This document shows positions 19,501-29,388 of a stretch of 36,623 nt of DNA, piece after piece. Each line of letters starts with the position of its first letter. Within the stretch, counting starts at the first letter, position 1. The DNA is taken from NCBI GenBank assembly GCA_003254885.1, contig QANT01002022.1, positions 1 to 36,623 on the forward strand. Reading direction: 5' to 3'. Position numbers and translations under genes: made by a program. The stretch comes from Purshia tridentata (lineage: Eukaryota > Streptophyta > Magnoliopsida > Rosales > Rosaceae). The notes under the pieces are model-generated. The model was not told the DNA's origin, did not search any database, and saw only the letters and a program-made list of their open reading frames with translations.

Positions 19501-21679
19501 TGAAGAGAAATACAATTCACTTCTTTAAACCAAAAAAAAACACTTAAAAGATCCACACCCCATGCTTTGAGGCTTATGCCATCCTAGCCATGCAAACCTT
19601 AATTCAAACATTCACCTATTAAGCAGAGATAGGAATAGTTTTGGGAGCAATGGATAATAACAGCCTCCCAATTTCAAGATAGGGATAAAAAGACTGACCT
19701 CACTAGGATCTGTGTGGGCAAGGATAGCAGTCAAAGGGTCATCCCTTTTCAATCGGCTCTCTTCATTAGGCATTATAGCATCCTTCAATGGACATTCACG
19801 ATCGCCACTTTGGTGACCGAACGTTCCACACCTTACACACTTCACATTGCGCACTTCAACTCCAAATGGTTTCACCCTTGCAGGAACCCCAGTCTCTAGC
19901 CTTAAAAGATTATTATCAACATCATCATCATATAATAGTATCAATTCAACTGTAGCAACTGCAATTTAATACTTTCATGTTCAAAGGAACTTTACATGTA
20001 CCAACTGTGAGTCTTGGTCAATTCAATAGATATAGACACCAAGAAAACCCAACTATCAATTACAGAAAGTGAAAACTGAAAAGCACATCTTAAACTACAT
20101 GAAAGAAATTTCATGTGGCATAACTCAAAATCAGTATCAAAATTAATCTATGAGGAAATTAAAAACTCAGTATGAGATTCCAACTCCATTTAATAATAAA
20201 GTGTATATAAGTCGATGTTTCAGCCATAGATATGCTTGACTCAAAAAATGTAATATCTTCCAATATGCATTTTTATAATAACAACCCGTTGACTTTATAC
20301 TTTTAAACTCTCCAGAAGGGTTTGAAAGAATCACAAATGCATGCTACTAGCATGAAAAGTAACAATGATCCATGGGGAGTTAATACGCACACCAAGGTAG
20401 ATCATCTTTTAATTGTCACAAACATGTACCACGAGGTTTTCAGTTAAAGTTTACATAGCAGAAACCGAATCTTAAAAGAGAACACCCACCTTTGAAATTT
20501 GGGTTATGAAGCAGTTGATCATGAAGAACTGTATAAAGCTGTGCAAAATGTCTACACTGAAGAAACTAGACAAAACCCTCTAGAAATCTTATTATCTAAA
20601 ATCCTATATGCATCAAGTGATCAATACAAGCAACAATAAAGTATATGAAAGATCATTTGTTATAAGTAATCTCCTTCCTTACTCAACTTCTTAATGCTAC
20701 TGCTATCCATGTGTCGCTGCCACATGTATGTCAACCAAAAATCTATAAAGTAACAAAAAAACATCGCATCTACTGTAAAGGCAGCTACAGGCACACCTTG
20801 GAGCATTTTTCAAAATTTCAAATTCTTGTTCCGTTGGTAAAGGACGACCAAACACATCTTTGGGCCTTGATTTCCTAGCTTCTTCACCACCACGAGGCAT
20901 AGACTCCAGTGGCCGTGGCCTAATGAGCAAGAGACAATCAGTTCAAGTTGTATTGAAATAATATAATACAATTGCAAGAATATAATGTATTGTGCCTTGC
21001 AGTGGAAGGGCCATCTGTTTGTGTTTGTGGGTCTTCAAGGGAGGGGTTATTATGGTGCTCTCTTATACTTTCATCAGCAATCTCTGCAGCTTTGGCACTT
21101 TCGGCATTGTAACCAGGCGGACGAACATACATAAAGCTAACAGCTTTCATCATCTCAATCTACAAATCAACATAAACAATGGGGTTTGGGTACTTGTGGA
21201 GTCTGAATAATAATTAAGAAACATTATTAAAATGGTCAATAAATTAAAAAAAGAAGAAGTTTCAGAACCTTTTCCTTGTCTTTCTTGGATATTAGAGCGG
21301 TCTGGCGAAAGAATTCCTGCTCTTGGGCATACTGCACAAATGATAAAAGAACGAGAGAGAGAATTGAAATTACCAATAAAAAATAAAACAAATGACAATT
21401 GACATTAAAGGAAAAGGAGAAGAGGGGGGGGGGGGGGGGGGGACGGCGGGCACGTGCCTCACGGGAGACCTCCTCGGCACGATGCTGCCGCTGGTTCTGG
21501 ATCTGCTCGGCAATCCACTTGCGGCGTTGATTGGGGTAAGAGAGAGGGTGCCATGGCTTCTGGTTGAGATAGGAATGGCTCCACGCCGTGCCTGACTTGG
21601 TCTTGTAATCAACCTCGCCTCCTCCTTTGTCCGAAAATCTCTTGCTCAGCCTTATCCCTCCACCCTCTTCACCTTCCAT
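16596..21679 (-). CDS. CIR1-like protein (Cir_N domain, zinc knuckle, RS-like repeat tail), seven exons
   Basis: Exons: 21679-21458, 21331-21269, 21159-20996, 20919-20797, 19900-19699, 17625-17511 and 17416-16596. They sum to 1710 nt, giving 569 aa, with all junction phases consistent. The Cir_N domain lies at about residues 38-90 ([20 protein letters not shown]) and FMYVRPPGY follows in exon 3. A zinc knuckle in exon 5 uses C212, C215, H220 and C227 after [12 protein letters not shown]. Residues 383-565 are an RS-like tail of 22-residue repeats. The order matches human CIR1, a corepressor and splicing-linked nuclear protein (family knowledge from memory), so a nuclear splicing or corepressor role is likely. 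The first and third introns appear to start with GC. The fifth intron (2.07 kb) carries tandem repeats and a possible transposon fragment. The exact ends of the exon 1 and exon 3 donors are the least certain points. Confidence 0.85.
16611..17159 (-). repeat. Coding repeats of 66 nt (22 residues) in exon 7 of the CIR1-like gene
   Basis: About eight consecutive units of roughly 22 residues, each with a K-S-R core, a block such as SSEDS or SFEDS about ten residues later, and a closing H/R. Units alternate in three types, so the real period is 66 residues (198 nt) repeated about twice. They form the Ser/Arg/Lys/Asp-rich tail. Confidence 0.85.
17979..18213. repeat. 118-bp tandem direct repeat (two copies) in intron 5 of the CIR1-like gene
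   Basis: Copy 1 (17979-18096) and copy 2 (18097 to ~18213) both start GCCAAGTACAAACCATCGAT and end with ACTATATGACTGGGAGAGGG. About ten substitutions separate them. Each includes a short (CA)n run. They lie wholly inside the intron. Confidence 0.9.
18209..18252. repeat. Purine-only GGGA/GA tract
   Basis: Contains a (GGGA)n run followed by (GA)n, directly after the second 118-bp repeat, in intron 5 of the CIR1-like gene. On the transcribed strand it is a pyrimidine tract. Confidence 0.9.
18548..19312. mobile_element. Possible degenerate hAT-type non-autonomous insertion in intron 5
   Basis: The left side reads TAGGAGTGGGAATGGGTCGG, similar to the TAGGGGTGG-type ends and the GGGT/CCGACCC-rich subterminal regions of plant hAT elements. 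The right side around 19296-19312 (CCAACCCATTTTTTCCCTC) is a weak inverted match. CT-rich and GTGGTGG-rich stretches lie between. No 8-bp target duplication is evident and no transposase frame is present, so this is tentative. Confidence 0.3.
21424..21442. repeat. Run of 19 G in intron 1 of the CIR1-like gene
   Basis: Uninterrupted G19 on the plus strand, followed by GGCGGG at 21445-21450. It lies about 15 bp inside the intron from the proposed GC donor at 21457-21456. On the transcript it is a C-run. The length may be unreliable because homopolymers are error-prone. Confidence 0.95.
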
Positions 21680-22138
21680 CCCTTTCTTTCTTCTATGGAC
21701 TTCTTGCTTTCTAAAACTATCTTCTGCGACAGTAAAACAAACCTATAATCAGCTCTCTTCTGCTTCGTTGTTGTCCTTGATGCTCGCTTCTGTGGGTTAG
21801 GCATATTGGGTTTTACTAATTGGGCCCATTCTCTAGGTCAGAGAGCCCTTTTTTTTTGGGCCTGAAGGGAGAGAATTCAGTTCTGACGTTTGTTTTCTGG
21901 GCTTATTACCCAAACACCCCTAAGGTTTTTTGTGTTTTCACATACACCTCCTAAGTTTCAAAATTTACAATGAGACCTCGTAAGGTTTTATATCGTTTTC
22001 ACATAACCCTTCTATTAAAATTCCGTCCAAAAATTGATGACGTCATCATAATTACATTTGTAAATAACAAGTTTAACCTTATAATTATTGACATTCACAC
22101 CCCTTAAAGTTTTGCATGTTTTCACATTACCCCTAGGA
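21680..22138 (-). promoter_or_regulatory. Upstream region of the CIR1-like gene
   Basis: Presumed promoter and 5' leader next to the start codon at 21679, followed from ~21905 by short repeats of the type CCCCTAAGGTTTT...GTTTTCACATA (seen at about 21917, 21980 and 22100) that resemble dispersed plant repeat sequence. No TATA box can be assigned with confidence. Confidence 0.4.
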
Positions 22139-22591
22139 CCCGTTTGGTTCAAGTTTTGGAGACTTGAGAATGAAAAATAAATTCTATTCCCATGTTTGGT
22201 AAGTGCAGAGAAGGGAAATAGTTTTTTGATTCAAGGGAATCTGATGCCCCTATTGGGGGGAAAATGATACTCTTGCTCAAGCTTGGGTTTTGTTTTCCCC
22301 CTTCTTGGGAAAACATTTATTGCATGTTGTTTAGACTAATTTATCCTTACCAATTTTTTAAAATTCCAAATCTAACCAACCATTTATTACATAATCTTTT
22401 TATACTCATAGGATATAATTGGAAAATTGGATAATTTTTATTTCTTATTCTTACACTTACCAAATATGGGAATAGAAATGAAAAGGTAATTCTTGTTTAC
22501 TTTCCTAGCGTTACCAAACACAATAACGGGAATGTTACATTTCTTTTACCCTGGAAAATACATAGGAAATCAATTTCGTGAACCAAACGGG
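22139..22591. mobile_element. MITE, 453 bp, with 13-bp terminal inverted repeats
   Basis: CCCGTTTGGTTCA at 22139-22151 is the exact reverse complement of TGAACCAAACGGG at 22579-22591. The interior is AT-rich and non-coding. Such GTTTGGTTC-type ends are common in plant hAT-like MITEs (family knowledge). A perfect target duplication is not visible next to these ends, so the superfamily is inference. It sits inside the CCCCTAAGG/TTTTCACATA-type repeat sequence, which resumes after it. Confidence 0.75.
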
Positions 22592-24741
22592 CACAAACAC
22601 CCTCTAGAATTTTAACACAATTACAAAAAAGTCCCTAAAGTTTCAACACATTTTCACATAACCCTTTAATTACAACCAAGCATGACAAAAATGGTAAAAT
22701 ACCAAAATAGCCCTACATACTGTTTGGCTAATATAATATACCTTACTTACATGTTGAAAAAATATACCGATTTTGAAATTTGAAAATATTGCTAAATCTT
22801 ATTTTTCTAGTATAAAAATATTGCAAAACCAATTAAGTGTTTCTTTTTATGTAATTCACTTATTTGCTTAATAATCCATTTATTTCATTGTATAAGAATT
22901 CTTGTCGAAAAAAAGAACTTATATATTTGATTGTGATATTCTAGAAAAAGAATTCATATATTAGTTTATAAATATATATTTTAAGACAAATAAATTGCGA
23001 TGGTTGAATTTCAAACACAATATATATATATATATCTTAATATGTAAAAAAGGAAATAATACTATTGAGAAACATTATGCGAACTTTATAAATTTGTTCT
23101 CAAACATTATGTATGTGAACTTTAATAGATATGCTATATTATAAGTTTTCATTACTTATTGTATGAATTAATTTATGAAAAAAATGTGTGAATTTTAAAT
23201 TTTTTTTTTTTGGAAAAACTTGAAATACCCCTTATATATATAGATATATAGGTATAGTTTTACTATCACATATCTCAATTATATGGAATTTTTTTCTTTC
23301 TTCTCATTTTGGGTTGATTCTAGAATCTAAACTGACGAACTCGGTCGAATAGGTTGACATGCGACTAGTGGTAGACAATTATATTTTGATAAAAAACAAA
23401 AAAAACCTACACATTAGCTATCCGGTTAATGATATTTATTATTCACTCTCATCTAGTAGGAAAAGGTTTCAAGTCTCAACCACATTTCTTTCTTTGCATA
23501 TTCTATGTTTCTGTTTTTTTCAATTAAAAATTTTGAAATTATTTTTAGTTATTATGAATTTGGATTAAAAATGTCATTTGTGACCAGAGTAAAGTTTGCA
23601 CGTTTATGGAACCATTCAACCCTTTCCTTAGATAAGGTTAATTCTAAAAGGGCCCCAATGTTCGATTTCTAAACCACATAAATTTTTATTTCCAACATTA
23701 CCCTTCAATTAAAGGTAGGACAAAACTCAACCGACCCCACCCACCCGCCAGGCTCCAGCGTCGCCTGACCCGCCTACTCCCTCTCTCCTCTTTTCCCTTT
23801 CTCACATATTGTGGATGTGTGGTATGATTATTTAAAGGTTATAACAGGAGAAAACAAATATGGCATGTGACAGAAAATTTAAAAATGTTGGTTAACTTTT
23901 AAGTACCAAATTTCAATTTTTTTTAATTTTAAATTCTAAAATATTTTTGTCATTTCACTTTAGATATTAAATTTTAATTTAAGTACTAATTTTAAAAATA
24001 TGGTTCTACAGATCACTCGATACTGTTCACCGAGCACTTGAGATACATTTTCTTTTTTACAAAAACAACTATAATTGTCTAACAGTCACAAATTTTTTAA
24101 CTAATTTATTATTTTTTCAATATTAATAAGGCTTAAACTTTAATGTTTAGTCTCAAGGTTGTAGGACTTATCTCCAAGTCTAAATTAAAGGCATTAAACT
24201 CTTATAAACTTTGACATGATCCAAAATATCTTGCTCTAAGTTAGTATCTAAACTAAAAAAACTTAGTGACATACTGTTTTATTGAAAAATTATTGACATT
24301 TGGTATTATCTTAATTTTCTATTGCTTTATATATATATATATATATATATAAAATAAATACATATTATATTAAATGAATTGATCTAAGATTAGAACCTTC
24401 AATTAAGTTAGTAATCGGGTGAAACTGAATAGCTGATACATGGGCGGGCCAACTCAGAAAGTCAGAAGTGAGAATTCAATTAATAATTAAGGATATATAT
24501 GGCTCAAAATTTCAGCACATGAACATAATCATGATTTTCAGCTAGCCAGCTAGCTAAATGGTACGTCTAATAATCCTGATGGATCAGTTGAAGATGAAGG
24601 AGAAAACTCTTCAGACTGTCTATAGTAGTTATTAATTAATTAGGTAAGGTAGGTAAGTGGGAAGGAGTAGTAGCTAGTGTACTAGTAGTCTAGTACTTAA
24701 TTGTTGGTGATGAGATTAAGCAGTCGCGAGCTTGCTAGCTG
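22592..24741. other. AT-rich intergenic spacer with microsatellites
   Basis: No gene or recognisable transposase. (TA)n runs occur at about 23020-23035 and 24329-24350. Poly-T and poly-A stretches are frequent. The right ~200 bp probably include the 3' UTR of the ABCG14-like gene. Confidence 0.5.
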
Positions 24742-26748
24742 CTAGCTCAAGCGCACTCGATGCAGTGCGAGATAAGCAAGAAGGCGGTAACCCAGTAACA
24801 TTAAGGCTAGAATGGATACATCTATCCACAAATGGTTGAGACCACCCATGGATTTGATGGCAGGCAAATCTCCAACTCGGCACAAGACTCCTTTTGAGCA
24901 CTCATAATAATCATCCTCGTCGTATTGAACCCCAAGAAGAAGCTTGTAGCAGTAGTAGCTATAGCTCAAGTACTTCAGCCACACAATGAAGGGAGGAATC
25001 TGTTGAATGTAGTATCCCCCGGCGATGAGGAAAACAAGTGTTGTAACCGAGGCCAGAGTAGTGGCTTGCTTTATGTCCATGAGAATGGCGCCGATGGCTA
25101 AGCCTAGACTTTGGGACACAAGGACATTGTAAAGAACTACTAGTAGAGAAAGGATGAAAGTGAAGGGATCGGGTTTCAGACCCCCCATCCAATAGATAAT
25201 CAGCACAAATGCAGTAGGGAGTGCAAGCTCCAGTGGCAGGTCCCCAACTGTTCTTGCTAGGAAGTAGGAAGACAACCGGTACATTCCTGATGATCGTTCC
25301 TTAATCAGCATCCTTCTTTCCTGAGGGAATGTGAAAACTGCATTGTAAAGTGGGTAGAACCCCCAGAACACAGAGAAGAAGAAGAGCAGAGCGATGCGGT
25401 CTTCAATATGGGACGTGGGTGTGTGCCACCAGAGGAGTCCACCAAGCGTAGCCACACTTATTACTTGGAAAATTCTTAGCCTGTTGAACGCTTCATACCT
25501 TCTCTCCCTCAGCCCCCTCTGAAGCAGCACCTTGAACTGGTGCCACCAGCTTGTGCACCAATATTCCTCTGCAGCACCTTTCATCACATCATGTCCTGCA
25601 CTACACCATTATTATTAGTTCATATATTCATCTAGATCGATCTAATCAAATTATTAATTAAATATTTAAAGGGAGCTAGCTAAGGATTTACTTGTAGGGG
25701 CTTCTTTGTTTGTATAATTAATATTGTAGTTGTTGACCTCCAAACCAGCACAAAGCTCAGCTTTCAACCTTGCACAAATGGTTTTATCATAGGCAGAAAT
25801 GAGAGCTTTTCTCACCATCTTCTGATCCTCTTCCATGTTCTCGCGTTGCTGATCAGATGCAGCTTTGAAATCAGGAGGAATTCCTGGACGCACGCAGGCA
25901 CACATTTACATAAATAAATAATTAATTATATAATTCTCGATCGATGAATTAATGAATTACTGTATATGTAGCTACCTATATACGTACCGTTAGCAAGATC
26001 CAGCAAGAGATCAGCTGGATTGACACTAGTGATGGAAGAGGAGGAAAACCCAATGGAGGAAAAATATTCGAGGGCTGCGGAAGCAGGACCATAATAAATG
26101 GGGGAGCCCTCGGAAAGCAAGACTAGCTTATCAAACATGTGGTAGAGGCGGCTTGAGGGCTGGTGAATGGTGGTGACCACGGTTCGACCTCCGGCAGTGG
26201 CAAGCCTTTTGACTGTGGTCAGGATCCGTTGAGCCGTAGTAGAGTCCAAACCTGAGGTGGGCTCATCTAGCAAAAGTAAGCTTGGGTTAATTAGCATCTC
26301 TTGACCAATACTCACCCTCTTCTTCTCCCCACCTGAAATTCCTCTAAAGAGTGGGCCCCCAATCATGCTGCTCCGGCACCGAGTCAATCCCAACTCACTT
26401 ATAACCTGCTCCACATGCTGAGCTTTCTCATCCCGACTCAGGCTGTTGGGTAACCTCAGCAGAGCAGTGAAAAAAAGAGTCTCGGTTACAGTGAGGTGGG
26501 GGTACAAAACGTCATCCTGTGCAACAAATCCTGTTCTTCGTTTGATGGCCCCGCAAAATGGCTGCCCATTATACGTGATCTTTCCTGACAACTTTCCATT
26601 ATTGTGATGATCATGATGATGATTCATTAGACGGCCTCCAAGAGCCGTCAGAAGGGTGGTTTTCCCACTCCCAGATGGGCCTAACATGGCTAGTAGCTCT
26701 CCTGGGCAAACCGTACCAGTTATCCCATTCAGTATCCTTTTTTCTCTG

Positions 26749-26780
<32 letters not shown>

Positions 26781-27223
26781 CCATATTGTACCGCTAGTAC
26801 CGCAAAATACTCCTCCTCCTCCTTTCTGCTCCAACTTTACTTTGTAAAACACCTCCTCAAACTGCAATTTAAACCAGATCGTGATTAATTCATGAATCAT
26901 AGATCCATATATCCATCCATCAGATCAAATTAGCTAGCTACTTACTACTAATGTAATTAATTCTATATATAAGGGCTGCTAGCTAACTAGATAAAATATT
27001 ATACATACTTTGATACATCGATGCAGCAGAGAGAAAGAGAGAGAAAGACCTTTAAAGTTATAGGGTACAAGGTGAGTTGTAGGAAAGATTGTGAATTAAG
27101 TAGTTGTGTGGGATAGGCAAGCACAGGCGCCTTGTTGTGGGTTTCAGACATCTCCGGCCGACCTTCTACGGTGACGTCACTGCCGCCATAGTCCTCTTTT
27201 GGCACTATGCAGCTGAGAGACAT
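24742..27223 (-). CDS. ABCG14: ABCG14-like half-size ABC transporter (cytokinin export family), four exons
   Basis: Exons: 27223-27050, 26861-25988, 25883-25692 and 25595-24742, with GT-AG introns and consistent phases. They encode 697 aa. The N-terminal nucleotide-binding domain has Walker [10 protein letters not shown] (119-127), signature ISGGEK (233-238), Walker B LLLLDE (253-258) and H-loop H291. Exon 4 carries six membrane segments and the conserved C-terminal stretches [14 protein letters not shown] and [14 protein letters not shown]. From memory it closely matches Arabidopsis ABCG14 (about 648 aa), a plasma-membrane transporter needed for root-to-shoot movement of trans-zeatin cytokinins; half-transporters of this type dimerise. 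The start [11 protein letters not shown] fits that protein's N-terminus; another ATG at 27244 would add seven residues. Extra length comes partly from an 11-Ser run (86-96) and a His/Asn-rich loop (139-146). Function is inferred from orthology. Confidence 0.92.
26745..26780 (-). repeat. Coding AGC/AGT trinucleotide repeat (11 Ser) in the ABCG14-like gene
   Basis: Eleven serine codons in a row (seven AGC, three AGT, one AGC) between the first strand of the nucleotide-binding domain and the [11 protein letters not shown] segment. A likely length-variable coding microsatellite. Confidence 0.9.
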
Positions 27224-27920
27224 GGCAAAGCTACAGATAGGCACAAGTATTTAATTTTAACTTGGAGTAGTCACAAAGTGAAGTGGAGAGCACCTAAATT
27301 TATAGCCGATATATGAGATACAGAAATAAAGAAACCATCGAGGATATATATATATATATATCCTCCAATCCATCTCCTCTGTGTGTGCGGGCTCAGTGTC
27401 GACAGTGATGTACTAGCTAGCCCTGGCCTAGCTTAGCCTTCCAATTCCATTGTCATACACTCATACATGGTGGGTTCCCATACCTTTTCGATCACTTAAT
27501 TTATTCTGAGTCCTGACACTAACTATTAACCATATTATTTATACTAATCTCCTCCTACCTAGTCTCCCTTCGTTATTGGCATCTTTTCTGTCTTTTCTTG
27601 ATTAATTTTAATAAACACTATGATCATCGTGCATCGATAATATCTTTAATTTTTTATATGTACAGATGATATATAACATTATGATTTTATTATTTGGAGA
27701 AATTTTGGCACTCCAATTTTTTCTTTCTGCGGTCCTCATCTCTTCATTTATCTTTTTATAGTTGGGTTTCTAAATCAACCCTTAATACCTCTTTCGTGAA
27801 CCTTTCGACATCATCTTCTTCTTGTACACCACTATCCCGTTCTGCACTATTGCCCCCACCAATATGTTGACAATTACAAATCAAATAAGGTGGCTGATTT
27901 CTTTCACATGGGTTGGTGGT
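27224..27920 (-). promoter_or_regulatory. Upstream region of the ABCG14-like gene
   Basis: Contains the presumed promoter and 5' leader. A (TA)n run at 27344-27360, about 120 bp before the start codon, could supply a TATA element but is also a plain microsatellite. From ~27750 the sequence turns into short repeats shared with the LTR that follows. Confidence 0.35.
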
Positions 27921-28073
27921 TGTTGAAAAATTACAATCAAATAAGGTGGCNGTTGTTGAAAAATTACAATCAAATAAGGTGGCTGATTTCACATGGGTTG
28001 ATGACTGCCTTCATGAATAAAGTCCACATTTGGTTTCTAAGGTTGGTGGCTGCCTTCATGAATAAAGTCCACA
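27869..28073. repeat. Cluster of short direct repeats around an N
   Basis: A 33-bp unit (GTTGTTGAAAAATTACAATC onward) is present at 27918-27950 and again directly after the N at 27951. A related stretch (CAAATCAAATAAGGTGGCTG) lies just upstream at ~27874. TGCCTTCATGAATAAAGTCC occurs at 28006 and 28051. The N placed exactly at the repeat junction suggests an assembly gap. Confidence 0.85.
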
Positions 28074-28459
28074 ATTATTTTCTACTTTATCTTGGTTTCA
28101 TACTAGTTTGCATAAGTACGGTGGCTGTTTTTCTTCATCTATTCATGCTATGTTTTAGTTTACTACATCTAGATAGGATAGCTCTACCTTTATTTATTGT
28201 GTTCACTTGACTTTTACAACTTAGATGCTTAAATCCTTGTATGACTTTTATGTACCAGCTGCCTATATAAGGCACGACCTTGTATGTTTGTTATATCAAC
28301 TCAATCAGAGTTAATCAATAAGAAATAGTGTTGCTCCTTTCAAGTTCTCTTTTCCCGTGGCCTATTTTTTTCCTTTGTGAGAGTGTGTGAGAGGTGTGAT
28401 CAAGTTTGTAAACTTATCACCCATACTTTTGGTATTAGTTTGTAAACTCAAGACCAACA
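27921..28459 (+). mobile_element. Probable Ty1/copia-type LTR
   Basis: Starts TGTTGAAAAATT and ends AAGACCAACA, giving TGTTG...CAACA inverted ends. Contains CTATATAAGG (28263-28272), a good TATA box, then a leader-like stretch ending in AATCAATAAGAAATAG (polyadenylation-like). No pol sequence is attached. The 5-bp flanks (GTGGT and AAAGC) do not match, so it may be a truncated or rearranged LTR. It abuts the gypsy-type LTR fragment that starts at 28472. Confidence 0.55.
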
Positions 28460-28471
28460 AAAGCTCAGTAA

Positions 28472-29388
28472 GGTCATTGGGACCCATCGTGACACACACA
28501 TAGGCTTTGGGCCGTGTGTTGCGGTGCCTCGCCCTTTGGGGGCAGCTCTGCGTGCACGTATGACCAGTTATTTGCCCTGCCTGTACGATGCAGAATTCCG
28601 TACAGGTGTATGGCCAGTTAGCTTTGCCCTGCCTGTACGATGCAGAATTCCGTGCAGGTGTATGGCCAGTTAGATTCGCCCTGCTCGTACGATGCAGCAT
28701 TCCGTACGAGTGTATGGCCAGTTTTCCAGGGTACTTAGATGGTGGTTTTATGAGTTACTTTCCAGCAAATGAATTTCAGAAAGATGTTTTCTATTATTAC
28801 ATTGATTTGAAATCTGTATGAAATAGTTTTAAAAAGAAAAAGAGTTTTAAAGTTGGGGGATTTCCAAAGAGAGATGTGAGGTTTTGATATTAACTTATTT
28901 TTGGGTATTTTTACTATAATAAATGAATTGTGTTATAATCTTAAGTATAAACACTTTTATCTCTGTCCACTCACTGAGTCGTCTCATTAGTTTATCTCTT
29001 GTTGTCGTTTTAAATTGTTCCCCCAGGTGGTAATGGTGGAAGCGGTCGGGCCAAAGACGTCGAAGAAATTTGGCGAGCATAGTGGTTTTTTTGTAGGCAC
29101 TTAGTTAATTTTGGTAAACCTTATTTTTCTTAGCGAAACTTTGTAGCCAACCTTAATAAATCTTGAATATTTAATCAGTTGGATTGAATTTGTTGGGTCA
29201 GAGACCCCTTTTGGTTGTGGTAGAGGAGCTGTGGAACTTAGAAGTGCATTTGCAGGTCTCGTGAAGAAAAAGGGTTCGTCCAATTTCAGGGGAGGTTCTG
29301 CCGAAATTTCGGCAGGATTTTCCTTGGTATTGGATGCCCGCAGGATTCACTCCGGGTTCCAGGGTGGAATTCGGGGAGAGTCCTGTCA
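28472..29388 (+). mobile_element. 5'-truncated second copy of the 2.5-kb LTR family
   Basis: Aligns with 2594-3438 of the first LTR: GGGACCCATC, ACACACATAGGCTTTGGGCC, GTCCACTCACTG, CCCCCAGGT and the end GGGGAGGTTCTGCCGAA through GGAGAGTCCTGTCA. It is about 70 bp longer than the matching part, mainly because of three 52-bp tandem repeats. The 5' two-thirds of the LTR are missing, probably through insertion or deletion at the junction with the copia-type LTR. Confidence 0.85.
28571..28725 (+). repeat. Three 52-bp tandem repeats, each containing a hairpin
   Basis: Units start at 28571, 28623 and 28675. Each holds 8-bp inverted arms separated by 11 nt: CCTGTACG/CGTACAGG in unit 1, CCTGTACG/CGTGCAGG in unit 2 and CTCGTACG/CGTACGAG in unit 3. 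The full LTR at 923-3438 has a single, different version of this region. Confidence 0.92.

Noticed and set aside
28588..28821. 77-codon frame over the 52-bp repeats
   Set aside because: The repeat length is not a multiple of three and stem-loop symmetry explains the region better than coding.
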